The notes under the pieces were generated by a model that did no database searches, was not told the origin of the DNA, and saw nothing but the letters and a program-made list of their open reading frames with translations. Of a stretch of 64,000 nucleotides of DNA, positions 45,527 through 53,883 are shown piece by piece. Origin of the DNA: Streptomyces diastatochromogenes. Lineage in GTDB: Bacteria > Actinomycetota > Actinomycetes > Streptomycetales > Streptomycetaceae. Both the position numbers and the translations under genes were made by a program. The stretch covers positions 310,001-374,000 of the forward strand of contig JAPTYK010000002.1 in assembly GCA_026913215.1 (NCBI GenBank), written 5' to 3'. Position 1 is the stretch's first letter; each line of letters starts with the position of its first letter.

Positions 45527-48500
45527 TCAGCCGCGCGTCATCGCGAAGACGTGCAGCGTGGGTGTGCCGGGAGCGGCCGCCGTGCTGACGTCGGGCAGTC
45601 GGACGCTGACCGGTGTCTTGCCGGGCTGCAGTGCCACCCCCACGTAGTAGACGTAGCCGGCGTGGTCGTACCGCTGGTTGTTCCGGCGGTTCTGGTACGC
45701 CGTGCTGATGGCGACGTCACCGGTACCGGCGAACCAGTCCTGGCCGCTCAGGGTGAACTGCTGGCTGGTGCCGTCCGAGTAGTGGAGGGTCGCGGTGCCT
45801 CCGGCGGGGCCGTAGCTCGCGTCGACGAGGAAGCCGAGCGTGCTGCCGCGGGTGCCGTTGACCGCCACGGTCTGGCCGGAGGCGACGACGTTGTCCAGGC
45901 CGCCGGTGGTGACCGTGCCGGTGGTCGCGGTGCCGCCGGCGGTGGCGGGCCAGACGAAGTCGAGCCCGTGGCGGGAGACCTTCGCGCCCGCGGTCACGCC
46001 GGCGGCGCCGAGCGCCTGCGCGGACAGGCTGCTGCCCCATCCGTCGAGATCGCCCACGTCGGTCGCGGTGTCCTGGGTGACGACCACGCTGTTGAAGGCG
46101 GACGCGAGGTCGTCCACGGCGTTGCCGAGCCCCATGGCGTAGACGTGCAGCGACGGCGTCCCCTCGGTGGCGGCGGCACTGACGGCGGGCAGCTTGACGC
46201 TGACCGGCGTCTTGCCGGACTGCAGGGGCACACCGACGTAGTGGACGTATCCGGGAGCGTCGTACTTCTCGTTGCCCTGACGGTTCTGGTACGCGGAACC
46301 GACGGCGACCTCACCGCCGTCGCTGAACCAGTCGGGGCTGCCGAGGCCGAACTCCTTGCTCGACCCGTCCTTGTAGTAGACGGTGCCGGTGCCCCCCGCG
46401 GGGCCGTAGCTGGCCGAGACCAGGAACCCGAGCGTGTCGCCCGTGCCGCTGACCGCGATGGTCTGACCGGAGGCGACCGTGTTGTCCGGCTGCCCGGAGC
46501 CGGCCGTCGCGGGCCAGGTCAGCGCGACACCGTCGTGGGCGATCGTGGAACCGGGTGTCACCCCGGACGCGGCGAGCGCCTGCGCGGAGAAGGTGGCCCC
46601 GCCGCCGTCGAGGTCACCGGCGTCGGTGGCGGTGTCCTGTGTGACCGACACGTTGTCGAAGGTGGACGCCAGCGACGGTGCGGCCGGTCCGGGAGCGGGG
46701 GCGGGCACCTGCCCGGCGAGGCCGTCGAGGTAGTGGATGCCCGCGGTGACGCTCAGGCCCACCAGGTGCCGCGCGTCGATCCTGGCCCACTCCTTGGAGA
46801 TCATCTGGGCCAGTCGCGGCTTGCCCTCCTTGCCGGCGGCGGTGACCATGGCGTCCATGAGGGCGCCGGCGGAGTCGATCTGGGCCTGGGTCATGATGAC
46901 CGTGTCGGCCTGCTCCGTGCCCACCGCCTTGAACAGGGGCGCCAGGGTCTGGACCGTCTTCACGAACTGGTCCAGCAGCGGGCCGTTGAGCTCCAGTGTG
47001 GCGTCGACGTCCTCCCTGTTGTCGAGGAAGAGCTTCTCGTAGTAGACGACAGCGGGCGACGGGGAGATCGCACCGGTCTCGTACATGTGGATCAGCGAGC
47101 CGGCCACGTCCTCGAGCGAGGCGCCGTCGGCCGTCAGGGCCCCGGAGTTGTCGTAGATCTGCTGCAGGGTCAGGCAGGAGATGGTGACGCTGCCGCTGCA
47201 GGCTTCCGGCCGCGGGTCCGGCGTGCTCGACGTGATCCCGACCTCGTTCGTCCAGACGCTGCTGGTGACGGAAGCCTGACGGGACGCCGGGCCGTAGAGG
47301 TCGGAGGCCGCGGTCACCATGGCCGTCTCGGCGTCGGCGAACGTCGACGTCGGGGCGAGGTACTGCGTCAGCGCCCTCCACACGATGTTGGTGGTGGTGT
47401 CGGTGTCCATGAGGACGGACATGCGGTAGAACGCGTAGTTCGGGATTCCGCTGTTGGTGTGGACGCCGCCGTGGTCGAAGCAGTTCTCGTAGTACGCGCT
47501 CATGTGCCTCGGGTCACCGTAGGCCGGGGGATCGGCCATGGACCGGATGGGCCCCATGGCCTTCATGTCGGAACCCACCAGCCAGTCGTTCCGTCCCTTC
47601 GCCGCCCGCTCGGTCATCTCGCCGAAGAAGTCGGAGATGCTCTCGTTGAGCGCCCCGGACTGGAACGCGTACTGCAGGCCCGCGGTGTTCTGGGTGATGC
47701 CGTGCGTCATCTCGTGGCCGGAGACGTCCTGCGACAGCATGCCGTCGCCGTACGTCATGGACGAGCCGTTCCAGAAGGCGTTCTTGAAGTTCGTGTCGTA
47801 GTGCACGTACGACTTCAGCGCCATGCCGCCGCCGTCGATGCTGTTGCGGTCGAACTTGCTCTTGAAGAAGTCGTAGACCACGCCGCTCTGGTCGTACGCG
47901 GCGTCGGCGTCGGCGTCGTTGGCGGGCGCCCCGCCCTCGTTCCGCACCTGCGCGGCCGCGGCGGAGGACGTCTGGTGCTTCATGTCGAAGACCGTGCGGT
48001 TCCGGCTCGGCGGGTTGCCCGGAGAGCCGTCGTCACGGTTGTGGTCGAAGGAGAAGACCGGGACCGGCGGGTCGCAGTTGGTGCCCGCGCCGTCGGGCAC
48101 GTTGTGGCACTCGCCCGGGACCGTCGGGATGGCTTTGGCGATGTTGTCCGCGAACGCCGAGTCCTTGGTGCCCATCGTCGCGTGGTCGAAGTCCGCGTTG
48201 TAGAGCTTGTCCCGCAGCCCGCCGGGGAAGCCGTTGTAGGAGACGAGCTCCGGACGCCACCACACGTGGAAGTAGTTCTCCGGCGGCTCGTCCCCCGCGT
48301 TGGCGAAGCGGAAGGCGTGGGTCGAGCCCATGTCCTTGTGGTAGACGACCTTGGGGTGGGTGCCCTCCCAGCGGACCGCGGAGGCCGGCTGGACGTTGTA
48401 CCCGCCGTGGGCGGAGGTGGCCACGTACTCCGCTTTGTCGTCCTTCACCCAGACCGCGATGTGCTCCCAGTCGTGGACGTGCCCTCCGGCGTCGGCGACG

Positions 48501-50128
48501 TTCTCGACCGCGACGTCCTTCTCGAAGTAGTAGTCGTAGAGGTAGACGCACCATCCGGAATTGCACCGCTGCCGGGAGTACGCGTTGCTGTTGAGCAGAT
48601 CGGACCGGTCCCGGCAGTCCGCCGAGGAGGTCGTGTTGTTGTGGTCGAGGCCCTGGGATATCGCGCCGTCCGGACCGATCGCCGGGACGTTGTAGCAGCT
48701 GTCCGTGTCGTAGTCCACGTCCGGCGCCCACTTGAGGTCGTTCACCGTGGCGTTCTGCGGAAGCGCCCTCGGCGGGTCGGGAACCGCGGCCGCCGCCGTC
48801 TCCGTGAGCGGCTGGACACCGGCGACGACTCCCTTGCGCAGGGCGTCGACGAAGACCCGCTCGCTGAACCCGCCCTCGTCCATCACGTCGACCTGCCAGG
48901 CGAGGGCCGAGGGGCTCTTGAACCCCTTCCTCGCGGCACCGGGGTACACCACCAGGGTGGGGGCCGTGGTCGCCCTGCCCTGCTGCATCGTCCTGGCGGC
49001 GACGGCGGCGGCGTCCTTCCGGCTGACCGTCGGAACCGTCGAGTCCGGGGGGACCAGATCGGGACGCAGCCCGTTGGTGACGGCGGTCACCGTCGTCCTG
49101 TCGCGGTCCAGGTGCACCCCCAGCCGGGCGTTGTACACGCGCACGCCGCCGATCGACTGGTCGTACCAGACGTGCTGGGCGCCCTTCGGGTCGGACAGCT
49201 GGACGCGGCCGGTGACCTTCGACAGCATCCCGTCGGTGTCCGCGACACCGAACAGCTTCGCGTGCGCGCGCAGCCACGCCGGAACGTCACCCCCCGCCAG
49301 CCGGCTGCGCAGACCACCCAGCGTCGAGGGAGTGCCCGTCTGCGGATTGTCGGCCACGTCGAGATCGCGGCCGCTCTCACGCCGGAGCTCCTTCAGAGCG
49401 TCTCCGACGCCCGAAGCCCGCCACTTCGGCAGCGGTTTCACGGGCCCGGGGGCCGCCGCCGCGGCATGCACGGACAGCACCGAGGCGACCACCGCCACCA
49501 CGGCGGTGACCGCCGTCCCCGCACGGCCCGCTGCCGCGCGACCCGCACGTCCTGCGCCGAAGGCCGCCCGCGGCGCGGTGGAAGCCCACGACGGCACCCC
49601 GACGGCCAGCGCCCAGCCGGCCGTCGCCGCGACCGCCCAGACGGTCGACGTCGACAGCTCCATCGTCCCGGCGGGGCCGGCGTCACGGCTCACCACCTGG
49701 GCGACACCCGCCAGGACGGCGTAGGAACCCGCCGAGGCCGCCAGCAACGCCCACTTCGGAAGCGCCAGGACCCGCGCCGTGACGGCGACGAACCACCCCA
49801 GCACGACGGGACCGAGCAGCGCGCCGACTCCCACGAGGAGCAGCGCGGAGCGGTGCTCAAGAACCCAGGGGGCCGTGATCCGGCCCGAGAACGGCGCCAT
49901 CCGCCACCGGACCGGCACCCCGGACCCGGCGACGAGTCCGGCCACCGTGCCCGAGAACTCCGGCGCGAGGTGCTTCGCCACGAGAACATCGAGATAAGTA
50001 CTGCTGTGCGCGATCACGACGCGCAGGGCGACCTGCACGGCGACCAGCGCCGAAACCAGCCCCACCAGGCCGGCGACGAGCGCGGCACCGGCCAGGTGCC
50101 AGCCCCGTCGGAGGAACTCTTGTCTCAA
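45527..50128 (-). CDS. Membrane-anchored M4 metalloprotease with inserted NPP1 (Nep1-like) domain and two lectin-like repeats
   Basis: About 1,533 aa from a TTG at 50128 (AGGAG 6 nt before; upstream in-frame starts to 50248 have none). Order: four or five membrane helices (about 10-33, 93-115, 121-142, 160-180, 200-220); FTP/PepSY propeptide (about 230-450); NPP1 domain (about 455-715) with GHVHDWE at 549-555 and HPKVVYHKD; M4 catalytic domain (about 715-1040) with His805-Glu-x-x-His809, Glu829 (GALNESISD) and His890 (GGVHTNSG); and two similar domains (about 1151-1335, 1340-1533) with GDLDG-FSAQAL and LGFLV-ASYGPAGGT like sugar-binding beta-domains. All thermolysin catalytic residues and the His/Asp/Glu of the NLP heptapeptide are kept. 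Probably cell-wall or membrane associated, acting outside the cell. Confidence 0.88.
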   Translation of the reverse strand: MRQEFLRRGWHLAGAALVAGLVGLVSALVAVQVALRVVIAHSSTYLDVLVAKHLAPEFSGTVAGLVAGSGVPVRWRMAPFSGRITAPWVLEHRSALLLVGVGALLGPVVLGWFVAVTARVLALPKWALLAASAGSYAVLAGVAQVVSRDAGPAGTMELSTSTVWAVAATAGWALAVGVPSWASTAPRAAFGAGRAGRAAAGRAGTAVTAVVAVVASVLSVHAAAAAPGPVKPLPKWRASGVGDALKELRRESGRDLDVADNPQTGTPSTLGGLRSRLAGGDVPAWLRAHAKLFGVADTDGMLSKVTGRVQLSDPKGAQHVWYDQSIGGVRVYNARLGVHLDRDRTTVTAVTNGLRPDLVPPDSTVPTVSRKDAAAVAARTMQQGRATTAPTLVVYPGAARKGFKSPSALAWQVDVMDEGGFSERVFVDALRKGVVAGVQPLTETAAAAVPDPPRALPQNATVNDLKWAPDVDYDTDSCYNVPAIGPDGAISQGLDHNNTTSSADCRDRSDLLNSNAYSRQRCNSGWCVYLYDYYFEKDVAVENVADAGGHVHDWEHIAVWVKDDKAEYVATSAHGGYNVQPASAVRWEGTHPKVVYHKDMGSTHAFRFANAGDEPPENYFHVWWRPELVSYNGFPGGLRDKLYNADFDHATMGTKDSAFADNIAKAIPTVPGECHNVPDGAGTNCDPPVPVFSFDHNRDDGSPGNPPSRNRTVFDMKHQTSSAAAAQVRNEGGAPANDADADAAYDQSGVVYDFFKSKFDRNSIDGGGMALKSYVHYDTNFKNAFWNGSSMTYGDGMLSQDVSGHEMTHGITQNTAGLQYAFQSGALNESISDFFGEMTERAAKGRNDWLVGSDMKAMGPIRSMADPPAYGDPRHMSAYYENCFDHGGVHTNSGIPNYAFYRMSVLMDTDTTTNIVWRALTQYLAPTSTFADAETAMVTAASDLYGPASRQASVTSSVWTNEVGITSSTPDPRPEACSGSVTISCLTLQQIYDNSGALTADGASLEDVAGSLIHMYETGAISPSPAVVYYEKLFLDNREDVDATLELNGPLLDQFVKTVQTLAPLFKAVGTEQADTVIMTQAQIDSAGALMDAMVTAAGKEGKPRLAQMISKEWARIDARHLVGLSVTAGIHYLDGLAGQVPAPAPGPAAPSLASTFDNVSVTQDTATDAGDLDGGGATFSAQALAASGVTPGSTIAHDGVALTWPATAGSGQPDNTVASGQTIAVSGTGDTLGFLVSASYGPAGGTGTVYYKDGSSKEFGLGSPDWFSDGGEVAVGSAYQNRQGNEKYDAPGYVHYVGVPLQSGKTPVSVKLPAVSAAATEGTPSLHVYAMGLGNAVDDLASAFNSVVVTQDTATDVGDLDGWGSSLSAQALGAAGVTAGAKVSRHGLDFVWPATAGGTATTGTVTTGGLDNVVASGQTVAVNGTRGSTLGFLVDASYGPAGGTATLHYSDGTSQQFTLSGQDWFAGTGDVAISTAYQNRRNNQRYDHAGYVYYVGVALQPGKTPVSVRLPDVSTAAAPGTPTLHVFAMTRG

Positions 50129-50546
50129 CTGGCTCTCCTGATGATGGCTCCGAACAACCCGGAGCACGCCGAGTAGAAGGCAAAGCCCTTGGTGTGTGTC
50201 CTGACCCTGCTGCCCGATCTGAAGCAAGGGGCGTCCGTCGCCCCTCACTTGCGCAGGTTCGACCGGCAGAGACGTACAAGGGCTTTTGGCGAATGGCCAG
50301 TTGGATCGTACTCACCTGTTCGAGCATTCGACTCGCTCACACGTGTGTCGTCGGTCACAGGGGCGAGGTGTTTTGTTCGTGCCGGAAACATGTCGCCGCA
50401 GGTGTGTAGATGATTTGACACGTGTGCGCTTATGGGGCTCCAGGGTGTCCAGGTCGACCGGTCGGCGATCAATCGCGGTGGTCACGCGGCACTTGGGGCA
50501 TGGGTACGGTGGCGGTCGGTGAAGTTGATCATGAGGGGGGCGTCGC
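50129..50546. promoter_or_regulatory. Divergent promoter region with two ACACGTGT palindromes
   Basis: CACACGTGTG (50338-50347) and GACACGTGTG (50417-50426) stand 79 bp apart between the M4 gene and the GNAT gene. A third ACACGTGT is at 45454-45461, at the far end of the M4 gene. They may be operators. The rest shows no gene. Confidence 0.35.
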
Positions 50547-51104
50547 ATGACGTGGCAGGGGATCGTCGCGATGGAGCACATGGACGGATCGGCCGCAGTG
50601 CGGGCCGTGGACGCGTTCCGGCTGATCTATGCCGAAGTCTTCGCCGAGCCTCCTTACGGCGAGACCGAGGACGGCGTCGCCGCGGCCTTCCGCCGCTTCC
50701 CCTCCCAGGCGGCCAGGAGTACCTTCCGCGCCGTCTTGGCCCGGAGCGGGGAGGGCGAGCCCGTGGGGATGGCGTACGGCTGCGCGCTCGACCCCGACAC
50801 CGTCTGGTGGGACGAGCTGGCCGAGCCGGTGACCGATGACATGCGGCGGGAGGACGGGCGGCGCACCTTCGGGCTGATGGAGCTCGCCGTGCGTGGGCCG
50901 TGGCGAGGGCGGGGTGTCGCGCGGCGGCTGCACGAGACGCTCCTCGACGGCGTGGTGGCCGAGCAGGTGTTGCTGAACGTTCACCCGGGTGGCGAGGCGG
51001 CTTCGGCCGCTTATCGGGCCTGGGGGTACCGGAAGATCGGGGAGACGCGGCCGTGGGGGACGGGTGAGGACCGCTATGACGTGATGCTGCTCGATCTGCG
51101 CTGA
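50547..51104 (+). CDS. GNAT-family N-acetyltransferase
   Basis: 185 aa with the acetyl-CoA loop RGPWRGRGVARRLHE (R/Q-x-x-G-x-G/A) at about 113-127 and the following LLNVHPGGEAASAAYRAWGY strand-helix typical of GNAT folds. The acceptor is unknown. AGGGGGG lies upstream of the ATG. An internal ATG at residue 9 is a possible alternative start. Confidence 0.85.
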   Translation: MTWQGIVAMEHMDGSAAVRAVDAFRLIYAEVFAEPPYGETEDGVAAAFRRFPSQAARSTFRAVLARSGEGEPVGMAYGCALDPDTVWWDELAEPVTDDMRREDGRRTFGLMELAVRGPWRGRGVARRLHETLLDGVVAEQVLLNVHPGGEAASAAYRAWGYRKIGETRPWGTGEDRYDVMLLDLR

Positions 51105-51120
51105 GTGCGAGGCGCTGCTC

Positions 51121-51208
51121 CGGGGCGGGGCGGGGCGGGGCGAGGTGAGGCCGGGCCGGGAGTGGGCCGGGAGTGGGGGAGTGGGGGAGTGGGGCGGGGT
51201 CGAGGGTC
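51121..51208. repeat. G-rich tract with GGGGCGGGGC and GGGAGTG repeats
   Basis: At least eight runs of three or more G fall in 88 bp after the GNAT stop, enough for G-quadruplex formation on the plus strand and in the GNAT mRNA 3' region. It ends at the A/T-rich promoter of the TetR gene. Confidence 0.6.
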
Positions 51209-51234
51209 GGCGGGCTCCGTCCGGTATTTATTTT

Positions 51235-51247
51235 TGCAGGGTCTGCA
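51235..51247. promoter_or_regulatory. Candidate TetR operator in an A/T-rich promoter
   Basis: TGCAG-GGT-CTGCA, flanked by TATTTATTTT on one side and TTTTTGCG on the other, lies 20 bp before the TetR ATG at 51268. There is no Shine-Dalgarno in front of that ATG, so the mRNA may be leaderless or nearly so, and the operator would overlap the promoter. Confidence 0.45.
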
Positions 51248-51267
51248 TTTTTGCGTACCATGCATGT

Positions 51268-51963
51268 ATGGAGGAGAAGGCTGCCGCCGAGGGCGGGCTC
51301 AGAGAGCGCAAGAAGCGGGCTACGCGTGCCGCCCTCGTCGAGGCGGCGGTACGGCTGGCGATGGAACACGGGGTCGAGCACGTCACCGTCGACGCCATCG
51401 CCGCCGCGGCGGGGGTCTCCACGCGGACGTTCTTCAACTACTTCGACTCCCGTGACGAGGTCTTCGTCATGGTCGGCGCGGACTCCAGCGACCGTGTCCG
51501 CCGGGCCGTCCTCGCCGCTCCGCCCGAACTCTCCCCGCTGGAAGCGCTCCGCGAGGCCATCGCCACGGAACTGGGCGAGGTCGAGCAGCAGCAGGAGCTG
51601 TGGCGTCTGCACGCCGAAGTCCTGCGCAAGGCGCCCCAGCTCCTCGCGCGCAGGATCGGCGCCCACATGGCCGATGAACTCGGCCTCGCCGAGGCCCTCG
51701 CGGAACGCATCGGCAGGGGCTCCCCGCTCTTCGCCGAGGACCGACCCGCGTTCGCCTCACCCGACGACGAGGTACGGCGCCGGGCCCTGGGCCTGTACCC
51801 GCGCCTCCTGGCCGCCGTCGGCGGCACGGCCGTGCGCGTCGCGATCGAGCACTGGTCCGTCCGGGAGGGAGAGGTCCCCTTCGCGGACGTGTTCCGCGAG
51901 ACCTTCGAGCACCTCGCCGCGGGCCTTCCCCTGCCGCCCGCTCAGGCCGACGACGGCCACTGA
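51268..51963 (+). CDS. TetR-family regulator of the adjacent efflux pump
   Basis: 231 aa. HTH: HVTVDAIAAAAGVSTRTFFNYFDSRDEVF, a common form for regulators of drug pumps. The ligand domain is helical (LWRLHAEVLRKAPQLLARRI). The pump gene follows 170 bp downstream on the same strand, so they are likely to be coregulated. Start at the third of three close ATGs, the only one in this frame. Confidence 0.88.
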   Translation: MEEKAAAEGGLRERKKRATRAALVEAAVRLAMEHGVEHVTVDAIAAAAGVSTRTFFNYFDSRDEVFVMVGADSSDRVRRAVLAAPPELSPLEALREAIATELGEVEQQQELWRLHAEVLRKAPQLLARRIGAHMADELGLAEALAERIGRGSPLFAEDRPAFASPDDEVRRRALGLYPRLLAAVGGTAVRVAIEHWSVREGEVPFADVFRETFEHLAAGLPLPPAQADDGH

Positions 51964-52027
51964 CCGGGGCATTTCGTTTCCGTACGGGTTCCCGCGCTTC
52001 GTGACGCGGGCGGGGGCGGTTCCGTGC

Positions 52028-52103
52028 GCCCCCAGTACTCCCTATGTACTCCCCAGTACTCCCAACACCCCCCAGTACCCCCCCAGTACCCCCCAGCACC
52101 CCT
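52028..52103. repeat. Degenerate CCCAGTACTCC repeats upstream of the efflux gene
   Basis: Six or more units of CCCAGTAC followed by T/C-rich linkers (CCCCAGTACTCC, CCCCAGTACC) fill the spacer between the TetR stop and the pump start. C-runs of six or seven make this a slippage-prone stretch. Confidence 0.7.
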
Positions 52104-52133
52104 GAGAACCACGCACCACTGAGAAGAGAAGCT

Positions 52134-53777
52134 GTGAAAACACCCGAGGCGCCGGTCGAGGCGTCCCCGGCCGCCATGTCCGACCGTCAGATACTCCAAG
52201 CCATGTCCGGCCTGATGGCGGGCATGTTCGTCTCCATCCTGGCCGGCACCGTGGTCGCCAACGCACTGCCGCGGATCATCGCCGACCTGGGCGCGAGCCA
52301 GTCCTCGTACACCTGGGTCGTCACCGCCGAACTGCTCGCCATGACGGCGACGGTGCCGCTGTGGGGCAAGCTGTCCGACCTCTACAACCAGAAGCTGCTC
52401 CTGCAGATCTCCCTCGGTCTGTTCGTGGTCGGTTCGCTGCTCGCCGGCTTCTCCCACGACGTCTCGCTGCTGATCTTCAGCCGGGTCGCCCAGGGCATCG
52501 GCGCCGGCGGTCTGACCGCCCTCGCGCAGGTCGTGATGGCCGCGATCATCCCGCCGCGCCGGCTCGGCAAGTACGCCGGAATCTTCGGCGCCGTCTTCGC
52601 CGTCGGTACGGTCGCCGGACCGCTCATCGGCGGTGTCCTGGTCGACACCTCCTGGCTCGGCTGGCGTTGGTGCTTCTTCGTCGGCGTCCCGTTCGCGCTG
52701 CTCGCCATCGTGCTGCTGCAGCTGACGCTGAAGCTGCCCGTCAGGCGCCGCGAGGCGAAGATCGACTACCTGGGTGCCTTCCTCATCGTCGCCGGCGTCT
52801 GCGCGCTGCTCATCTGGGTGTCGCTGGCCGGCAACAGCTTCGACTGGGCCTCCTGGCAGACCGCCGCGCTGACCGGCGGCGGCCTCGTGCTGCTCGCCGC
52901 GGCGGTCTTCGTCGAGTCCCGGGTGCCCGAGCCGATCATCCCGCTCGGCATCTTCCGCAACCGCACCGTGGCGCTCGCCACCGTCGCCAGCCTCTTCGTC
53001 GGTCTGGCCATGTTCGGCGGCACCGTCTTCCTCTCCCAGTACTTCCAGATCTCCCTGGGGAAGTCCCCGACGGTCGCGGGCCTCATGAGCCTGCCCATGA
53101 TCCTCGGCCTCCTGGTCTCCTCCACCGTCGCCGGACAGATCATCAGCAAGACCGGCCGCTGGAAGGCCTACCTGGTGGCCGGCGGCATCACCATGACGGC
53201 CGGTCTCGGTCTCCTCTCCACGATCGGCTCCGACACCAGCTTCGGCCTGACCAGCGTCTACATGGCCGTCATGGGCATCGGCGTCGGCATGCTGATGCAG
53301 AACCTGGTTCTGGCCGCGCAGAACGACGTCCAGGCCACCGAACTGGGCGCCGCCACCTCGGTCCTCTCCTTCTTCCGCAGCCTCGGCGGCACCATCGGCA
53401 CCAGCGTCCTCGGCGCCATCCTGGCCAGCCGCGTCGCCACGGAGATGAGCAAGGGCCTCGCGGAAGCCGGTGTCCCCGCCGGCGCGGGCGCCGCCGGGGG
53501 CGGTGCCGTGCCCGACATGGCGACCCTCCCCGCCCCGATCCGCGAGATCGTGGAACACGCCTACGGCGTCGCCACGGGCGAGATCTTCCTCGTCGCGGCC
53601 CCCTTCGCGTTCCTCGCTTTCCTCGCCGTCCTGTTCATCAAGGAGAAGCCGCTGAAGACCACCAGCGGCATGCAGCGGCTCGCCGAGGAAGCCGACGGTA
53701 CGGGTCAGGGTGACGCGGGCCAGGGCGCCGCGGGTCAGGGCGGCGCGGACAGCTCGTCCCGTACGACGGTCTCGTAA
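52134..53777 (+). CDS. MFS drug efflux transporter, DHA2 family (14 helices)
   Basis: 547 aa from a GTG with GAAGAGAAG upstream. Fourteen membrane helices are predictable. Motif A is GKLSDLYNQK after helix 2 and motif C is AVGTVAGPLIGGVL in helix 5, as in EmrB/QacA proton antiporters. The cytosolic C-terminus is rich in GQGDAGQG. It would export cationic or amphipathic drugs. Three codons (Val-Ser-stop) at its end are repeated in tandem. Confidence 0.92.
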   Translation: MKTPEAPVEASPAAMSDRQILQAMSGLMAGMFVSILAGTVVANALPRIIADLGASQSSYTWVVTAELLAMTATVPLWGKLSDLYNQKLLLQISLGLFVVGSLLAGFSHDVSLLIFSRVAQGIGAGGLTALAQVVMAAIIPPRRLGKYAGIFGAVFAVGTVAGPLIGGVLVDTSWLGWRWCFFVGVPFALLAIVLLQLTLKLPVRRREAKIDYLGAFLIVAGVCALLIWVSLAGNSFDWASWQTAALTGGGLVLLAAAVFVESRVPEPIIPLGIFRNRTVALATVASLFVGLAMFGGTVFLSQYFQISLGKSPTVAGLMSLPMILGLLVSSTVAGQIISKTGRWKAYLVAGGITMTAGLGLLSTIGSDTSFGLTSVYMAVMGIGVGMLMQNLVLAAQNDVQATELGAATSVLSFFRSLGGTIGTSVLGAILASRVATEMSKGLAEAGVPAGAGAAGGGAVPDMATLPAPIREIVEHAYGVATGEIFLVAAPFAFLAFLAVLFIKEKPLKTTSGMQRLAEEADGTGQGDAGQGAAGQGGADSSSRTTVS

Positions 53778-53831
53778 GTCTCGTAAGTCTCGTAGATCTC
53801 GTAGATCTCGTAGATCTTGTAAATCTTGTAC
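53769..53831. repeat. Seven 9-bp repeats built from the last codons of the efflux gene
   Basis: GTCTCGTAA (Val-Ser-stop, 53769-53777) is followed by GTCTCGTAA, GTCTCGTAG, ATCTCGTAG twice, ATCTTGTAA and ATCTTGTAC. The first six units each end in an in-frame stop, so the gene has five back-up stops. Confidence 0.92.
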
Positions 53832-53874
53832 GGATGCGGGCTCCCCACCCTCGGGCGGGGGGCCCGCATCCGTA
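53829..53874. terminator. Hairpin terminator after the efflux gene
   Basis: Arms 53829-53846 and 53857-53874 pair over 18 bp (TACGGATGCGGGC exact, then one T-G and four C-G pairs) around a 10-nt loop. It lies between converging genes and can serve both. Confidence 0.85.
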
Positions 53875-53883
53875 TAACCGGCC

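Noticed and set aside
45458..50176. Plus-strand open frame of about 1,570 codons opposite the M4-NPP1 gene
   Set aside because: Mirror of the real gene: no domains, and it starts inside the terminator hairpin.
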